From assembly GCF_007970805.1 (NCBI RefSeq), contig NZ_CP042433.1:1364001-1428000 (forward strand): a DNA stretch of 64,000 nt, given 5' to 3'. Each line of letters starts with the position of its first letter. Within the stretch, counting starts at the first letter, position 1. The notes beneath the pieces were generated by a model. It did no database searches, was not told the DNA's origin, and saw nothing but the letters and a program-made list of their open reading frames with translations. This document shows positions 36,839-46,017 of this stretch, in pieces. A program made the translations under genes and the position numbers. This stretch comes from Flavisolibacter ginsenosidimutans. Its GTDB lineage: Bacteria; Bacteroidota; Bacteroidia; Chitinophagales; Chitinophagaceae.

Positions 36839-39646
36839 TTAAAACCTTGCACCACCGTTTCTCCGCTGCCCGCCAACACTCCCCTTTTCGCCTCTTTGAC
36901 GCATACCGCCGCCGGGGCGCTGGCCTGCAAACTTCGAAAGACGCATGTTTACCGAAAGTAAAAAGTAACGGGCTAAGCGATTGGTGCGGCTGTCGGTGAT
37001 GGTGGTGCCGTTTACGGTTCTCATGATGCCCGTGTTCTCGTTAAGTAAATCAAAGCCTTGCAAACGCAAGGTCATCATTCTGTTTTTTAGAAAACGGTAT
37101 TCGGTATAAACGTTCAGAATGGAAGGGTTGCTGGCAATGCCGCCGCTAAAGCCATAGTTTATCAGCTTCGAAAAATCGTAACCGATGGTTACGTCACCAA
37201 AATAATTTTTGCCGCTTAAACCAAGGTTCAGGGTTTGTGCTTTGTTGTTGGTAGTGTAGGTAGCGTAACGCGTAGTAGTTTGATAAATCGTGAAATCGGA
37301 GCGCAGTGTAACGTCGGCCTTGTCTTCTAAATCGTAGCGGAAATTAACGCCGGGACGAAGGTTCCAGTTGCTGCCTTTGTTGCGATAGCCGTCGGTATAA
37401 GAAATGTTGTTGTCGTAGTTTGCATAAAAGCTTGCACCAACAGTATAACGCCGGTTGTGAAAAGGCTGCGTGAATGAAGCGTTGCCGTTGTATCCGTAAA
37501 AGCCGTCGGTGTTTCGATAGGTTGTTGTACGGCCCGTTCCCACTGAATCGTTGAACACACTGTTCACAATTTTGTTGTTTGTCTGGTCGTACGAAAAGTT
37601 TACAAACAAACTTGAGCCGGCCTTTGGATCAAACTTGTTGTAACGCAAGGCAAACGTATTGGTAAACTCATTGCCAAGAGCCGGATTACCAAGCACGATA
37701 TTTTTCAAATTCGAACTGTCGGCAACGGGTTGCAATTGCGAAAAACCCGGCTCTCTTGCGCTTCCGTCAACGGTTGCCGTCAGCGTGTTGCTGCGAGAAA
37801 AATTGTACACGAAACGGGCAGAAGGAATCCAGTTAATGTTGTTGTAATCGGTACTGAAATTTTTCCCCAGCGAATAGCCTTTCAAACTTGTGGGCTGCGA
37901 TAAAAAGCCAACGCTGTAATTGTATTTCTCATAACGTCCCCGAAGGCTGAGACCCGCACGGTTGGTGATGAAATTGTAACGATAATGATTGCTTTGCTTG
38001 TCGTTGTAACGCCCATCCTTCGCCGCGACGTTTGCAAAATCGGTTACGTCTCTTATACTTTCCGTTTCTGATTTGTTCCAATCATAATTCACCTCAAGCG
38101 ACGTGGCGCCGCTTGCGGTCAAAGGTTCATTGTAGGAAAGATGCACGTTTGTTCTCGTGTTGCGGCTATCCGTTGCAATGGACTGAACCTGCAAGGTGTC
38201 TTTTATATAAATCGGCGAAAAAGTCGAATCAACGTTGTGATAATTGCTGTTCGAAAAACGGTCAGACCGGCTGTCCGAATAATCCAGGCTCAAATAGGTG
38301 CTGAAGTTGCGGCCGCGTTTTTTAAAGCGGTGATTGTACAAAAGATTGCCGCCGCCGTTTGGCGCCTGATTGTCGCTACGCGATTGATTATCGCTTACCG
38401 TAAACGAGTGTTTGCTTAACGCACTGATCTCCGAATGACTGTTGCTCCAGTTATTGCTTTGACTGTATGAAAAATAGGGCGAAAATTTCAGGTAATTCAA
38501 CGAGTCGGCCTGGTACTCCATGTTCCAGGTAAAACGGTGGTTGGCGCTGCTGTTGCTGCTTACGCTTTGGCGTTGCGTGTTGCGCACGTTCAGCGGATTG
38601 ATGTCTTGCGTAAACGTCAGTGCGTTAATGTCTGTTTGCCTTGTTGAAAAACTGTAGCTGCCGTAAACCGAAAGCTTTTTGCCCCACCTGTCGCGAAGGT
38701 TAACGCCGATTGATTTGGAAACCGTAATGCCCGAGCCGCCGGCGCCGGCGCGGCTATCACCGCCAAAGTTTGCCCCTCTTGCACCACCGCCTCTTCCGCC
38801 GCCGTTAAAGTTGAAAAGATTGGCGTTGGTATTGTTTACAGCACCCAGTACCGACAGTTGTTGTTCGCCGTTGAAATGGTTCACGAAAACGTTTCCGGCG
38901 AAGCGGCCCTCGTTGCCGCCAGCCACCGTGCCGTTGCCAAAGGTTCCGCGGTTTTTATTGGGTTGAAAGTTGATGTTCAGGACTTTTTCAGGGTCGCCGG
39001 TTTTTATGCCGGATACGTTGGCCTGATCGCCGTAGTCGTCAATGATCTGAACGTTTTGAATCAGTTCAGCCGGAATATTTTGCGTAGCCGTTTGCACATC
39101 GCCGCCAAAAAAATCTTTGCCGTTTACTCTTACCCTGGCCACTTTTTTCCCTTGCGCCTCTACGTTGCCGTCCTTGTCCACAACAACACCGGGAAGCTTT
39201 TTGATGACGTCTTCAATGGGAGCGCCTTCACGCACTTTGTAGGCTGACACATCGTATTGAACCGTGTCTTCTTTTACAATTACCGGCCGTATGGAGCGAA
39301 TAACAACGCTGTCCATCGTACTGTTGGCCGGCAATAAAACGATGGGTTCAAGTTGAAAAACAGAGGTGTCGGTCTTTAAGATATACGATTGCGAAAATTT
39401 ATTTAAACCGATGTAAGAAGCGGTGATGGAAAAATTGCCCGGCTGAACCTCGTTGAAAGAAAAAACGCCGGCTTTGTTCGTTGTGGCAAAGGCACTGTCG
39501 CTGCCGTGATTTAGCCTGACGTTTACGCCGGTCAGCGGCAAGCCAGACGTATCAATGACGATGCCTTTTACGCTAAAAGCTTGTTGGCCGAAAGCAATGG
39601 TTGCAGTGATGAACAGTAGCGCGAAGGAGAGCCACAACTTTCTCAT
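36839..39646 (-). CDS. TonB-dependent receptor-like outer membrane beta-barrel protein
   Basis: From the ATG at 39646 the product has 935 residues. The open frame begins 11 codons earlier, but the shorter start gives a clean signal peptide (MRKLWLSFALLFITATIAFGQ). After it come a carboxypeptidase-regulatory-like domain (VKGIVIDTSGLPLTGVNVRL), a plug-like domain (GAPIEDVIKKLPGVVVDKDGNV, VRVNGKDFFGGD, VQIIDDYGDQANVSGI) and a long beta-barrel. This is the outer-membrane-family arrangement without a SusC signature and without a SusD partner. A Gly/Arg-rich C-terminus (RPGGGMRQRGEKGSVGGQRRNGG) follows the barrel, which is unusual. The substrate is unknown. It is a single gene, not linked to the fusion operon. 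Confidence 0.82.
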   Translation of the reverse strand: MRKLWLSFALLFITATIAFGQQAFSVKGIVIDTSGLPLTGVNVRLNHGSDSAFATTNKAGVFSFNEVQPGNFSITASYIGLNKFSQSYILKTDTSVFQLEPIVLLPANSTMDSVVIRSIRPVIVKEDTVQYDVSAYKVREGAPIEDVIKKLPGVVVDKDGNVEAQGKKVARVRVNGKDFFGGDVQTATQNIPAELIQNVQIIDDYGDQANVSGIKTGDPEKVLNINFQPNKNRGTFGNGTVAGGNEGRFAGNVFVNHFNGEQQLSVLGAVNNTNANLFNFNGGGRGGGARGANFGGDSRAGAGGSGITVSKSIGVNLRDRWGKKLSVYGSYSFSTRQTDINALTFTQDINPLNVRNTQRQSVSSNSSANHRFTWNMEYQADSLNYLKFSPYFSYSQSNNWSNSHSEISALSKHSFTVSDNQSRSDNQAPNGGGNLLYNHRFKKRGRNFSTYLSLDYSDSRSDRFSNSNYHNVDSTFSPIYIKDTLQVQSIATDSRNTRTNVHLSYNEPLTASGATSLEVNYDWNKSETESIRDVTDFANVAAKDGRYNDKQSNHYRYNFITNRAGLSLRGRYEKYNYSVGFLSQPTSLKGYSLGKNFSTDYNNINWIPSARFVYNFSRSNTLTATVDGSAREPGFSQLQPVADSSNLKNIVLGNPALGNEFTNTFALRYNKFDPKAGSSLFVNFSYDQTNNKIVNSVFNDSVGTGRTTTYRNTDGFYGYNGNASFTQPFHNRRYTVGASFYANYDNNISYTDGYRNKGSNWNLRPGVNFRYDLEDKADVTLRSDFTIYQTTTRYATYTTNNKAQTLNLGLSGKNYFGDVTIGYDFSKLINYGFSGGIASNPSILNVYTEYRFLKNRMMTLRLQGFDLLNENTGIMRTVNGTTITDSRTNRLARYFLLSVNMRLSKFAGQRPGGGMRQRGEKGSVGGQRRNGGARF

Positions 39647-39756
39647 GCGGCTAAAAGTACAATCACGCCATGACAGCACTATCCTGAACCTTGTATGTTT
39701 TAACGTTAATAAACATTTTCATAAGATGCATTAACGGGCTCAGGAATGAAACCGTC

Positions 39757-41133
39757 TCAGATTGCTTTGCTGAACAGCGGTTTTTCCTTACTTGTCTGCC
39801 GTTGCAGATAAAGGTCAAACGCACTGCAAACAACGCGGATAAAATAGTGCCCTTGCGCGGTTAGCTTCACACCGGCTTCGTTCCATTCAACCAGACCGTC
39901 AGCTTCGAGGACTTTCAGTTTTGGAAGCGTATATGTTTTTAAAAGCGGCAAGTGTTCTTCTTTAAAGGCCGTAAAGCCTTTGCACGCAATATCAAGAATG
40001 TATTGCCGGAAAGCCATGTCTTCATCATTGAGGACATAACCCTTTTTTACGGCCAGCAAACCGTTTGAAACCCGTGCGTAATAATCGTGCAATGTTTTTT
40101 CGTTTTGCGCAAAGGCATTGCCGGTGTCGGAAATACTGGAAACACCAAGGCCCAGCAACATGCCTGCGTTTTGCGTGGTATAACCCATAAAGTTCCGGTG
40201 CAGTCTGCCCGCTTCCCGGGCCTTAAACAACTCATCGTGCGGCAGCGCAAAATGGTCCATGCCAATGTCGGAATATCCCGCTTGCGTGAAAAGTTCTTTG
40301 CCTTTTAAGTACAGGCGAATCTTGGTTTCTGCGTCCGGCAAGTCGTTCTCGTTAAACAAGCGCTGCGCCTTGCTTGTCCAGGGCACGTGTGCATAAGAAT
40401 AAAAAGCAATCCGGTCGGGCTTCAATTCAATCACCTCGTTGATGGTGCGTTCAATACTCTCCAGGGTTTGAAAAGGCAGGCCGTAAATCAAATCATAGTT
40501 TACCGACGTAAAGCCGATGCGTCTCGCTTCTTCCGTGGCCATGCGAACGTTTTCGAGCGGTTGAATGCGGTTGATCGCCCGTTGCACCACGGGGTCATTG
40601 TCCTGCACGCCATAGCTGATTCGACGGAAGCCAAGACTGTACAAAACTTTCAGGTGATCGGACGTTGTGTTATTTGGATGCCCCTCAATGCTGAACTCGT
40701 GGCGCGGATGAACGATGCTGTTTTTTAAAATGAAGCCGATTAAGCGTTTAAGGTTTTTGGGTGAAAAGAAAGTCGGTGTGCCACCGCCCAGATGCAGTTC
40801 GCGAATGACGGGTGTTTGCTTCATCAGGCCGCGGTAAAGCATCCATTCTTTTTCAATGACCGACAAGTAGTCTTCTTCCACCGAGTGGTTGGTAGTAATT
40901 TTTTTGTTGCAGCCGCAATAGGTACAAAGCGATTCGCAGAAAGGCAGGTGAATGTAAAGGCTGATGCCGTTCACGTGGTTTTGCTCGGCAAATTTTTGGG
41001 AGAAGATTCCTTTCCATTGCTCAACTTGCAGGCCCTCGTTCCAAACCGGAACGGTGGGATAACTGGTGTAGCGAGGCAAGGGCTGGTTGTACTTCCGCAC
41101 CAACAAAGGGTTGACCGCTTCTGTCTTCATCAT
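39757..41133 (-). CDS. hemN: Oxygen-independent coproporphyrinogen III oxidase (radical SAM)
   Basis: The protein has 458 residues. It decarboxylates coproporphyrinogen III to protoporphyrinogen IX without oxygen, for haem synthesis in the absence of O2. The radical-SAM cluster motif is visible in LPFCESLCTYCGCNKK (CxxxCxxC plus the extra Cys typical of HemN), with LHLGGGTPTFF and SIEGHP after it and a C-terminal HemN domain. It lies next to a two-component system and the NO-related and denitrification genes, where an anaerobic haem route makes sense. A mild dyad with TTTTAC and GTAAAA ends lies at about 41146-41165, just before the start. Confidence 0.93.
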   Translation of the reverse strand: MMKTEAVNPLLVRKYNQPLPRYTSYPTVPVWNEGLQVEQWKGIFSQKFAEQNHVNGISLYIHLPFCESLCTYCGCNKKITTNHSVEEDYLSVIEKEWMLYRGLMKQTPVIRELHLGGGTPTFFSPKNLKRLIGFILKNSIVHPRHEFSIEGHPNNTTSDHLKVLYSLGFRRISYGVQDNDPVVQRAINRIQPLENVRMATEEARRIGFTSVNYDLIYGLPFQTLESIERTINEVIELKPDRIAFYSYAHVPWTSKAQRLFNENDLPDAETKIRLYLKGKELFTQAGYSDIGMDHFALPHDELFKAREAGRLHRNFMGYTTQNAGMLLGLGVSSISDTGNAFAQNEKTLHDYYARVSNGLLAVKKGYVLNDEDMAFRQYILDIACKGFTAFKEEHLPLLKTYTLPKLKVLEADGLVEWNEAGVKLTAQGHYFIRVVCSAFDLYLQRQTSKEKPLFSKAI

Positions 41134-41288
41134 GCACCAAAAATAGTTTTACGGTTACCGGTAAAACATGATGGCGGTTAGAAGAAAAAAAGAGGTTCGT
41201 CAGTTTGTGTTTGCCGGTTCAATGTGGACCGGCCCAAGTTGTATTGAAATAAGAATTGTAAACACAAGCAATGAAAATCATGATTTTC

Positions 41289-42011
41289 TCAACGCAGGTA
41301 TTTCCTTTTCATGGTGACGATTTTAAATTTTACGCTGTCGTAAATCAGCGCTCCGATCAGGGTTGCAACTGCCAGCAAAAGAACTTTAAAGCCTGCCACC
41401 AAATAACCGTAACCGCCAGCAACGCCGCCAAAAAAGAAAAAGAAAATAATGGTTAACCGGAGTTTTACGGAAGACCGCAGTTTTTTCTGCTGTTCTTCTT
41501 TTTTGTAAAAGAACAATTGCGAAAGTTCGATGCCTAAATCGGTAAAGAGACCCGTTAGATGCGTGGTTCTTACCACTGAATTAGAAAGCGACGTAACCAA
41601 AGCGTTTTGCATTCCCATTGAAAACAGCAGCCAGCAGGCAAGTGCGTTTGCGTGCGTCTCCACGGTTGACGGATGAAGAAAGGCGATGAAGAGCAGAATG
41701 CTTATTTCGATGCCAACCGGAATGGAATTAATGAACCGCTCGTTAATTTTTGAGATGACCTCCACCAACAGGTTGGAGCAAAAAGCGCCGAAGAGAAAAG
41801 CAAGAATGAAAAGCAAATAAACCAAACCCAGGCCGACATTTTTCTTTGCCATTTCATCAGCAAAAAAAGCAAAGTGACCGGTCACGTTTGTCGTCAGCCT
41901 TTTTACGGCAAAAAGTCCGCTAACGTTAACAATGCCCGCAACAAAAGATAACAAGGAAGCGAGCTTTAAATTGTGAGTCAGCGTCCGGCTTTTCCCGCGG
42001 TGACGAAACAT
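41289..42011 (-). CDS. DUF1275 (YoaK-like) membrane protein
   Basis: From the ATG at 42011 the product has 240 residues. The open frame extends 30 codons further, but that stretch lacks family similarity. Six or seven membrane segments are visible. The N-terminal LLSFVAGIVNVSGLFAVKRLTTNVTGHFA and later GMQNALVTSLSNSVVRTTHLTGLFTDLGIELSQ are the hallmark segments of DUF1275. The family is uncharacterised; a transporter-like role is only a guess. It lies between hemN and the response-regulator/Crp gene on the same strand. Confidence 0.85.
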   Translation of the reverse strand: MFRHRGKSRTLTHNLKLASLLSFVAGIVNVSGLFAVKRLTTNVTGHFAFFADEMAKKNVGLGLVYLLFILAFLFGAFCSNLLVEVISKINERFINSIPVGIEISILLFIAFLHPSTVETHANALACWLLFSMGMQNALVTSLSNSVVRTTHLTGLFTDLGIELSQLFFYKKEEQQKKLRSSVKLRLTIIFFFFFGGVAGGYGYLVAGFKVLLLAVATLIGALIYDSVKFKIVTMKRKYLR

Positions 42012-42074
42012 GGTTAATCGAATAAAGGAAAAAAGATTGATAGCTGCTACGGTGCTTGGCCGAATAGAATTACG

Positions 42075-42130
42075 GAACGTACAAGTGTGCGACGCAACCA
42101 TCGCTCAATAGTAGCACTGCAGTCCGGCCC
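42075..42130 (+). repeat. Dispersed intergenic repeat, copy 2
   Basis: Shares the 13-bp GAACGTACAAGTG with copy 1 (26660) and GTGCGACGCAAC plus AATAGTAGCA with the inverted copy 3 (58709-58765). It lies in the gap upstream of the DUF1275 gene and downstream of the response-regulator gene. No coding potential. Confidence 0.65.
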
Positions 42131-42134
42131 AAAC

Positions 42135-43193
42135 TCAATACAACAAATTCTTCAGCTTGTACAACGCCACAATCGAAATCTTTCCGCCTTTGATTTCAAT
42201 AAGCCCTTCACTTTTAAAATCGCTGAGCGTTCGAATGAGCGATTCCGTGGCCGTGCCCACGTATTGCGCAATATCCTCGCGGGAAAACTCAATAAGATTT
42301 TTCTGCCCGTCTTTGTTGAATTTTTCGTGAATGTCCACCAGCGCTTTTGCCACCCGCTTGCGCAGCGAACTGTAAGCAAGGCTGAGCAGCCGTTCTTCTT
42401 TTTCTTTGACGTTTTGCGTCACGATGCGAATGAATTTGGCGGCAATGTTGATGTCGTTGTAGATCATGCCGAGAAACTCGTCACGCGGAATTTGCATGAT
42501 CTCGGCGTCTTCTAAAATGGAAGCACTATCGTCGTAGTTTTTGTCTTCAATCAAAGCCGTGTAGCCAATAAAATCGCTGGCGCTGAACAAATCGGTAATG
42601 TATTCTTTTCCGTCTTCGTGGCCCTTAAAAGCTTTGACTTTTCCGCTTACCAGGTAATATAAAAAGCGGGGCCGCTTTCCTTCGCTGTAAAGCGTTTGCT
42701 TCTTGTGAAAATTTTCTAAGGCGTATTGCCCCGAGAGTTGCTTCAGCAAGCCGCTGTCCTTCACGTCTTTTACAAACTGCGCCAGGCCTTGCGGCGTTGA
42801 TGCATAATTCTGCTGCAAGACTTCCGACTTTTTCAACCGCACTTCAATGGCGTTCAGCAGTTCGATGTCTTCAAAAGGTTTGGTCACGTAATCGTCGGCG
42901 CCCATCTCCATGCCTTTTCTAAAATCGCTGCGTTCCGTTTTGGCCGTTAAAAAAATGAACGGAATATTTTGCGTGTCCGCATTCTTGCGCAGAAGGTGCA
43001 ACACGCCGTAGCCGTCAAGCTCGGGCATCATGATGTCGCACACAATTACGTCGGGCTTTTCTTTGGTGGCTACTTCCACACCGCGTTTGCCGTTTTCCGC
43101 GGTTAATGTTTTGTAGCCTGCCAGGTCCAAAATCTCTGCTGTGTTTTCGCGCAAATCGTTGTTGTCGTCAATGACCAGAATTGTTTTCGCCAT
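42135..43193 (-). CDS. Response regulator fused to Crp/Fnr-type DNA-binding regulator
   Basis: The protein has 352 residues. Residues 1 to about 122 are a CheY-like receiver with acidic pocket D9/D10, phospho-acceptor D53 (VCDIMMP), T83 region FLTAKT and K105 (TKPFED). A cNMP-binding-like barrel follows at about 145-265. A C-terminal winged helix reads FSREDIAQYVGTATESLIRTLSDF. In the recognition helix Glu and Arg sit at the FNR positions E209 and R213 (TxExxxR), which contact the TGA core, while FNR Ser212 is Ile here. It overlaps the kinase gene by 26 bp, so kinase and regulator are translationally coupled. It is the nearest Crp-family candidate for the TGA-N6-TCA sites in this window, but that link is inferred. 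Confidence 0.9.
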   Translation of the reverse strand: MAKTILVIDDNNDLRENTAEILDLAGYKTLTAENGKRGVEVATKEKPDVIVCDIMMPELDGYGVLHLLRKNADTQNIPFIFLTAKTERSDFRKGMEMGADDYVTKPFEDIELLNAIEVRLKKSEVLQQNYASTPQGLAQFVKDVKDSGLLKQLSGQYALENFHKKQTLYSEGKRPRFLYYLVSGKVKAFKGHEDGKEYITDLFSASDFIGYTALIEDKNYDDSASILEDAEIMQIPRDEFLGMIYNDINIAAKFIRIVTQNVKEKEERLLSLAYSSLRKRVAKALVDIHEKFNKDGQKNLIEFSREDIAQYVGTATESLIRTLSDFKSEGLIEIKGGKISIVALYKLKNLLY

Positions 43194-44751
43194 GTTGGTT
43201 ATCGTTTATGGGAATGGTTACCGTTATCGTTGTGCCTTCGCCCAAAGCGCTCTGTAAATTTATTGAACCTCCAAGTAAATCGGTGTAACGTTTTACAATG
43301 TGCAAACCCAGGCCCGTGCCTTGTATATTCAAGGCGTTTTTTCCACGGAAGAAAGACGAGAACAAGTGTTCCTGGTCTTCTTTTGAAATACCGATGCCTT
43401 TGTCCTTAACGCTGATGGTTGCTTTTCCATCGTGGCTTTCGCTGCGCACGTCAATCGTTGCGGCTTCGTCTGAAAATTTCAGGGCGTTGCTCAAAAGATT
43501 TATCAGGATGTTCTTCAGCAATTTCTTATCGCTGCAGGCAAAGTGTCCACCGTTGTGTCCGTATTTAATCTCCTGGCCTTTTTTTATCATGCCCCGCACT
43601 TCTTCAATAGTGTCGTAAACGGCTTCGGGCAAATCGAATTCGTAAAAGACGGCGCCAATTTTTCCTTCGTCCAGCTTGCCGAGGCTTAAGAAATCTTCCA
43701 GCAAATCGTTCAGGTGCTTTACCGATTCTTTGATGCGGTTTACGTGTTTGTCGCGATTTGGCTGTTGCTCCGCAGTGGTGTATTTTCCAATGAGTGATGC
43801 GGAAGAAAGCACGGAACTCAGCGGCGTGCGAAACTCGTGCGAGGCCATTGAAACAAAGCGGCTCTTGATTTCATTCAGTTGGCGTTCTTTGTCCAGCGCT
43901 TCGCTTAACTCGGCTTGCGATTGCTCCAGGCGTTGCAAAGCTTCTTTTAAAATCACCGTGCGTTCTTCCACTTTTGCTTCCAGTTCGGTATTGAGCTTTC
44001 GGATGTCGTTGGTTACTTTTTCCAATTGCTTTTGCTGTTGCACCATGCTTTGTTCAATTTCTTTCCGGTGCGTAATGTCCACCACAAAGGCAATCACAAA
44101 CTGCCTGTTTTCCTGCCGGTAAGAGCTGAGGCTGACTTCTACCGGAAACGTGCTGGCATCTTTCCGTTGACCGTGCAGATCACGTCCCGAACCCATCTCG
44201 CGGTTTTGTGGATGATGATAAAAGCCATCGCGCAACGGCACGTGGCCCACACGGTAGCGGCTGGGCAGAAGCACTTCCACTTTCTGCCCGATTAATTCTT
44301 CGGATGCGTAAGCAAACATGCGGCAGGCGGCAGGATTTACCAACACGATGTTCGCCTGTTGATCGGCCAGCACAATGCCTTCGGTTGCGTTTTCGAACAA
44401 AGAGGTCATGTGCGATTTATCCATTTGCATGTGCCGCAACAAGCCTTTGATGTAAAGAACAATTAGCGTGGTGAACAAAACGAGAATGAGCACAAAAAAA
44501 TATTCGGCCCACAGACCCGATTCGCCCTTTACCGATACCCGCCAAAACAGAAAGCCGAGAACCACAAGGCTGCTTCCCACACCGGCAATAACGGTAGCAT
44601 CGCGTGATTGCACAAAGACCGAAAGAAAGATAACCACCAACAAACCGCTTAGGGTAATGCTGTAGCCGGGGAGAAAGGACGCGAGCACCAATGTAATGAC
44701 GAAAACAAACATTGCGTAAATGCTGGCTTGCCGGCTTGAGAGTTGGGGCAT
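43168..44751 (-). CDS. Membrane-bound PAS sensor histidine kinase
   Basis: From the ATG at 44751 the protein has 527 residues; an alternative start at 44775 adds eight. Four or five membrane segments fill about residues 12-110. A PAS domain follows (LFENATEGIVLADQQANIVLVNPAA), then a coiled coil, the HisKA dimerisation helix with phospho-acceptor His in SMASHEFRTPLSS, and an ATP-binding HATPase domain (ILINLLSNALKFS, DKGIGIS, GTGLGLHIVK). It has no periplasmic loop of note, so the signal is probably sensed by the membrane part or the PAS domain. Its cognate partner is the overlapping response-regulator/Crp gene. The signal is unknown; O2, NO or nitrogen oxides would fit the surroundings. Confidence 0.92.
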   Translation of the reverse strand: MPQLSSRQASIYAMFVFVITLVLASFLPGYSITLSGLLVVIFLSVFVQSRDATVIAGVGSSLVVLGFLFWRVSVKGESGLWAEYFFVLILVLFTTLIVLYIKGLLRHMQMDKSHMTSLFENATEGIVLADQQANIVLVNPAACRMFAYASEELIGQKVEVLLPSRYRVGHVPLRDGFYHHPQNREMGSGRDLHGQRKDASTFPVEVSLSSYRQENRQFVIAFVVDITHRKEIEQSMVQQQKQLEKVTNDIRKLNTELEAKVEERTVILKEALQRLEQSQAELSEALDKERQLNEIKSRFVSMASHEFRTPLSSVLSSASLIGKYTTAEQQPNRDKHVNRIKESVKHLNDLLEDFLSLGKLDEGKIGAVFYEFDLPEAVYDTIEEVRGMIKKGQEIKYGHNGGHFACSDKKLLKNILINLLSNALKFSDEAATIDVRSESHDGKATISVKDKGIGISKEDQEHLFSSFFRGKNALNIQGTGLGLHIVKRYTDLLGGSINLQSALGEGTTITVTIPINDNQHGENNSGH

Positions 44752-44791
44752 CGTATTAATCTGCTTGATTCGCAAACTTAAAACAGAGGCC

Positions 44792-45535
44792 TCAAACCTG
44801 AAGCAAGGTTTTTTCCATCGCCAATACTTTGGGGTAAAGAACGTTGTTCTCCAGGTGCGTGTGTTGCGTCAGGTCGGCATCAAAGGCTTTCAGCTTGTGA
44901 TAAATGACCCTGTGATTGGTACAGGCATCGTCGGTAAAGCGGTAATTGTTTGTTTGCTGGCGCAGTGAGAGCAACAAAGAGCTTACGCGGTTGTGTTCTT
45001 TGCTGATTGTTTCCACCAAAGGTTTGCGCATGGTGCGCACAAACAAGTGACCGTAAGCTTCCTTGCGTTCATACGTGTTGCTGACCTGCTTTAAATACGG
45101 GAATATGCTTTCTTCTTCGGCCTCGGTATGCTCCAGCAAAACGGCGGCAAGGTTTTGAAAGGTTTCTTCCACAGCCGCCAGGTAAGGATATTTTTTTAAA
45201 TGTCCCGCAACAAAAGAATTCAGGGTTTGGGTAAGCAAGGGTATGGCCTTTTTTAAATAGCTGTGGTGAACGTAAATGATGTAGTCGAGCAGAAACAGAA
45301 CGGGCCATTCGTTAAACTGTAAAGCGTTTGGAAGGCTTATTGTTTTGGTGGCTTCGTTTAGTTCAGTCTCCAACAATTCAAGGTTTATGTTTTTTGCGGC
45401 GCAGGCTTCTTGCAGCGGCAAGTTGCCGCCACAACAATAATTGATGCCCCATTTTTTGAAAACATCGGCAAGACGATAATCATCTCTTACCATTTGTGAT
45501 ACGGTTGGTAGCGCGGTGGCTTTTTCTATTTGCAT
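44792..45535 (-). CDS. ric: Iron-sulfur cluster repair di-iron protein (Ric/ScdA/YtfE family)
   Basis: From the ATG at 45535 the product has 247 residues. The N-terminal DUF542 domain holds VSQMVRDDYRLADVFKKWGINYCCGGNLPLQEAC, with the typical double Cys. The C-terminal hemerythrin-like domain carries spaced His and Glu ligands (DYIIYVHHSYLKK, LLEHTEAEEESIFPYL, SKEHNRVSSLL, HTHLENNVLYPK). Such proteins repair Fe-S clusters damaged by nitrosative or oxidative stress. The 3' end of the Rrf2 gene overlaps its first 56 bp, so the two are coupled, which points to an NO-responsive unit like NsrR-ytfE. Confidence 0.9.
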   Translation of the reverse strand: MQIEKATALPTVSQMVRDDYRLADVFKKWGINYCCGGNLPLQEACAAKNINLELLETELNEATKTISLPNALQFNEWPVLFLLDYIIYVHHSYLKKAIPLLTQTLNSFVAGHLKKYPYLAAVEETFQNLAAVLLEHTEAEEESIFPYLKQVSNTYERKEAYGHLFVRTMRKPLVETISKEHNRVSSLLLSLRQQTNNYRFTDDACTNHRVIYHKLKAFDADLTQHTHLENNVLYPKVLAMEKTLLQV

Positions 45536-46001
45536 ATCGGTCGTTAAAGTCTGTTGGTTTGTAAGCTGTAGCAATGCTTTTTATAAAATGTTCTTTGTCG
45601 CCATGCAGTAAATCGTTAATGCTGGCGGAGGACAATAATGCCTGCAAGCGTTGGCGAAGGCCGTGCATCTGCTCATGAACGGGACAAGGATTGTTCACAT
45701 CGCAATCCTGCAGACGCAAAACGCATTTGTTAAACATGTCGGTGCCGTCGGTTATCTCCGCCAAAAACGATAGAGACAGGCTTCGCGTCTTTTCGTTCAC
45801 AGTAAAGCCACCGGTTTTCCCTTTCGAAGAAGCAAGTACGCCGGCCTTCACGAGGTTTTTCAAAATCTTGCTCATGAAGTATCGCGGCGCGGACAGTTGT
45901 ACCGCAATTTCTTCGGCCTGCACAAATTGTTTGCTGTCCTGCATCAATGTGATATACAACACACCTCGCACCGCATAACCAAAGGATTTTGAAAACAGCA
46001 T
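45480..46001 (-). CDS. Rrf2-family regulator with three-Cys Fe-S motif
   Basis: The protein has 173 residues. The N-terminal winged helix includes YAVRGVLYITL and SAPRYFMSKILKNLVKAGVLASSKGKTGGFTV. Cys93, Cys100 and Cys106 (spacing x6 and x5) match the cluster-ligating Cys triad of IscR/NsrR-type proteins, where the usual spacing is close to x5 and x5. Together with the overlap into ric, an NO-sensing NsrR-like role is likely. The long C-terminal tail after about residue 140 (KSIATAYKPTDFNDRYANRKSHRATNRITNGKR) is not part of the family core. The promoter upstream carries a TGA-N6-TCA repeat 33 bp from a TAnnTTTG box. Confidence 0.9.
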   Translation of the reverse strand: MLFSKSFGYAVRGVLYITLMQDSKQFVQAEEIAVQLSAPRYFMSKILKNLVKAGVLASSKGKTGGFTVNEKTRSLSLSFLAEITDGTDMFNKCVLRLQDCDVNNPCPVHEQMHGLRQRLQALLSSASINDLLHGDKEHFIKSIATAYKPTDFNDRYANRKSHRATNRITNGKR

Positions 46002-46017
46002 ACGCCACAGTTAGCGA

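Noticed and set aside
41134..41170. TTTTAC...GTAAAA dyad before hemN as a member of the CTGA-N6-TCAG regulon
   Set aside because: It has no TGA-N6-TCA core and only imperfect symmetry.
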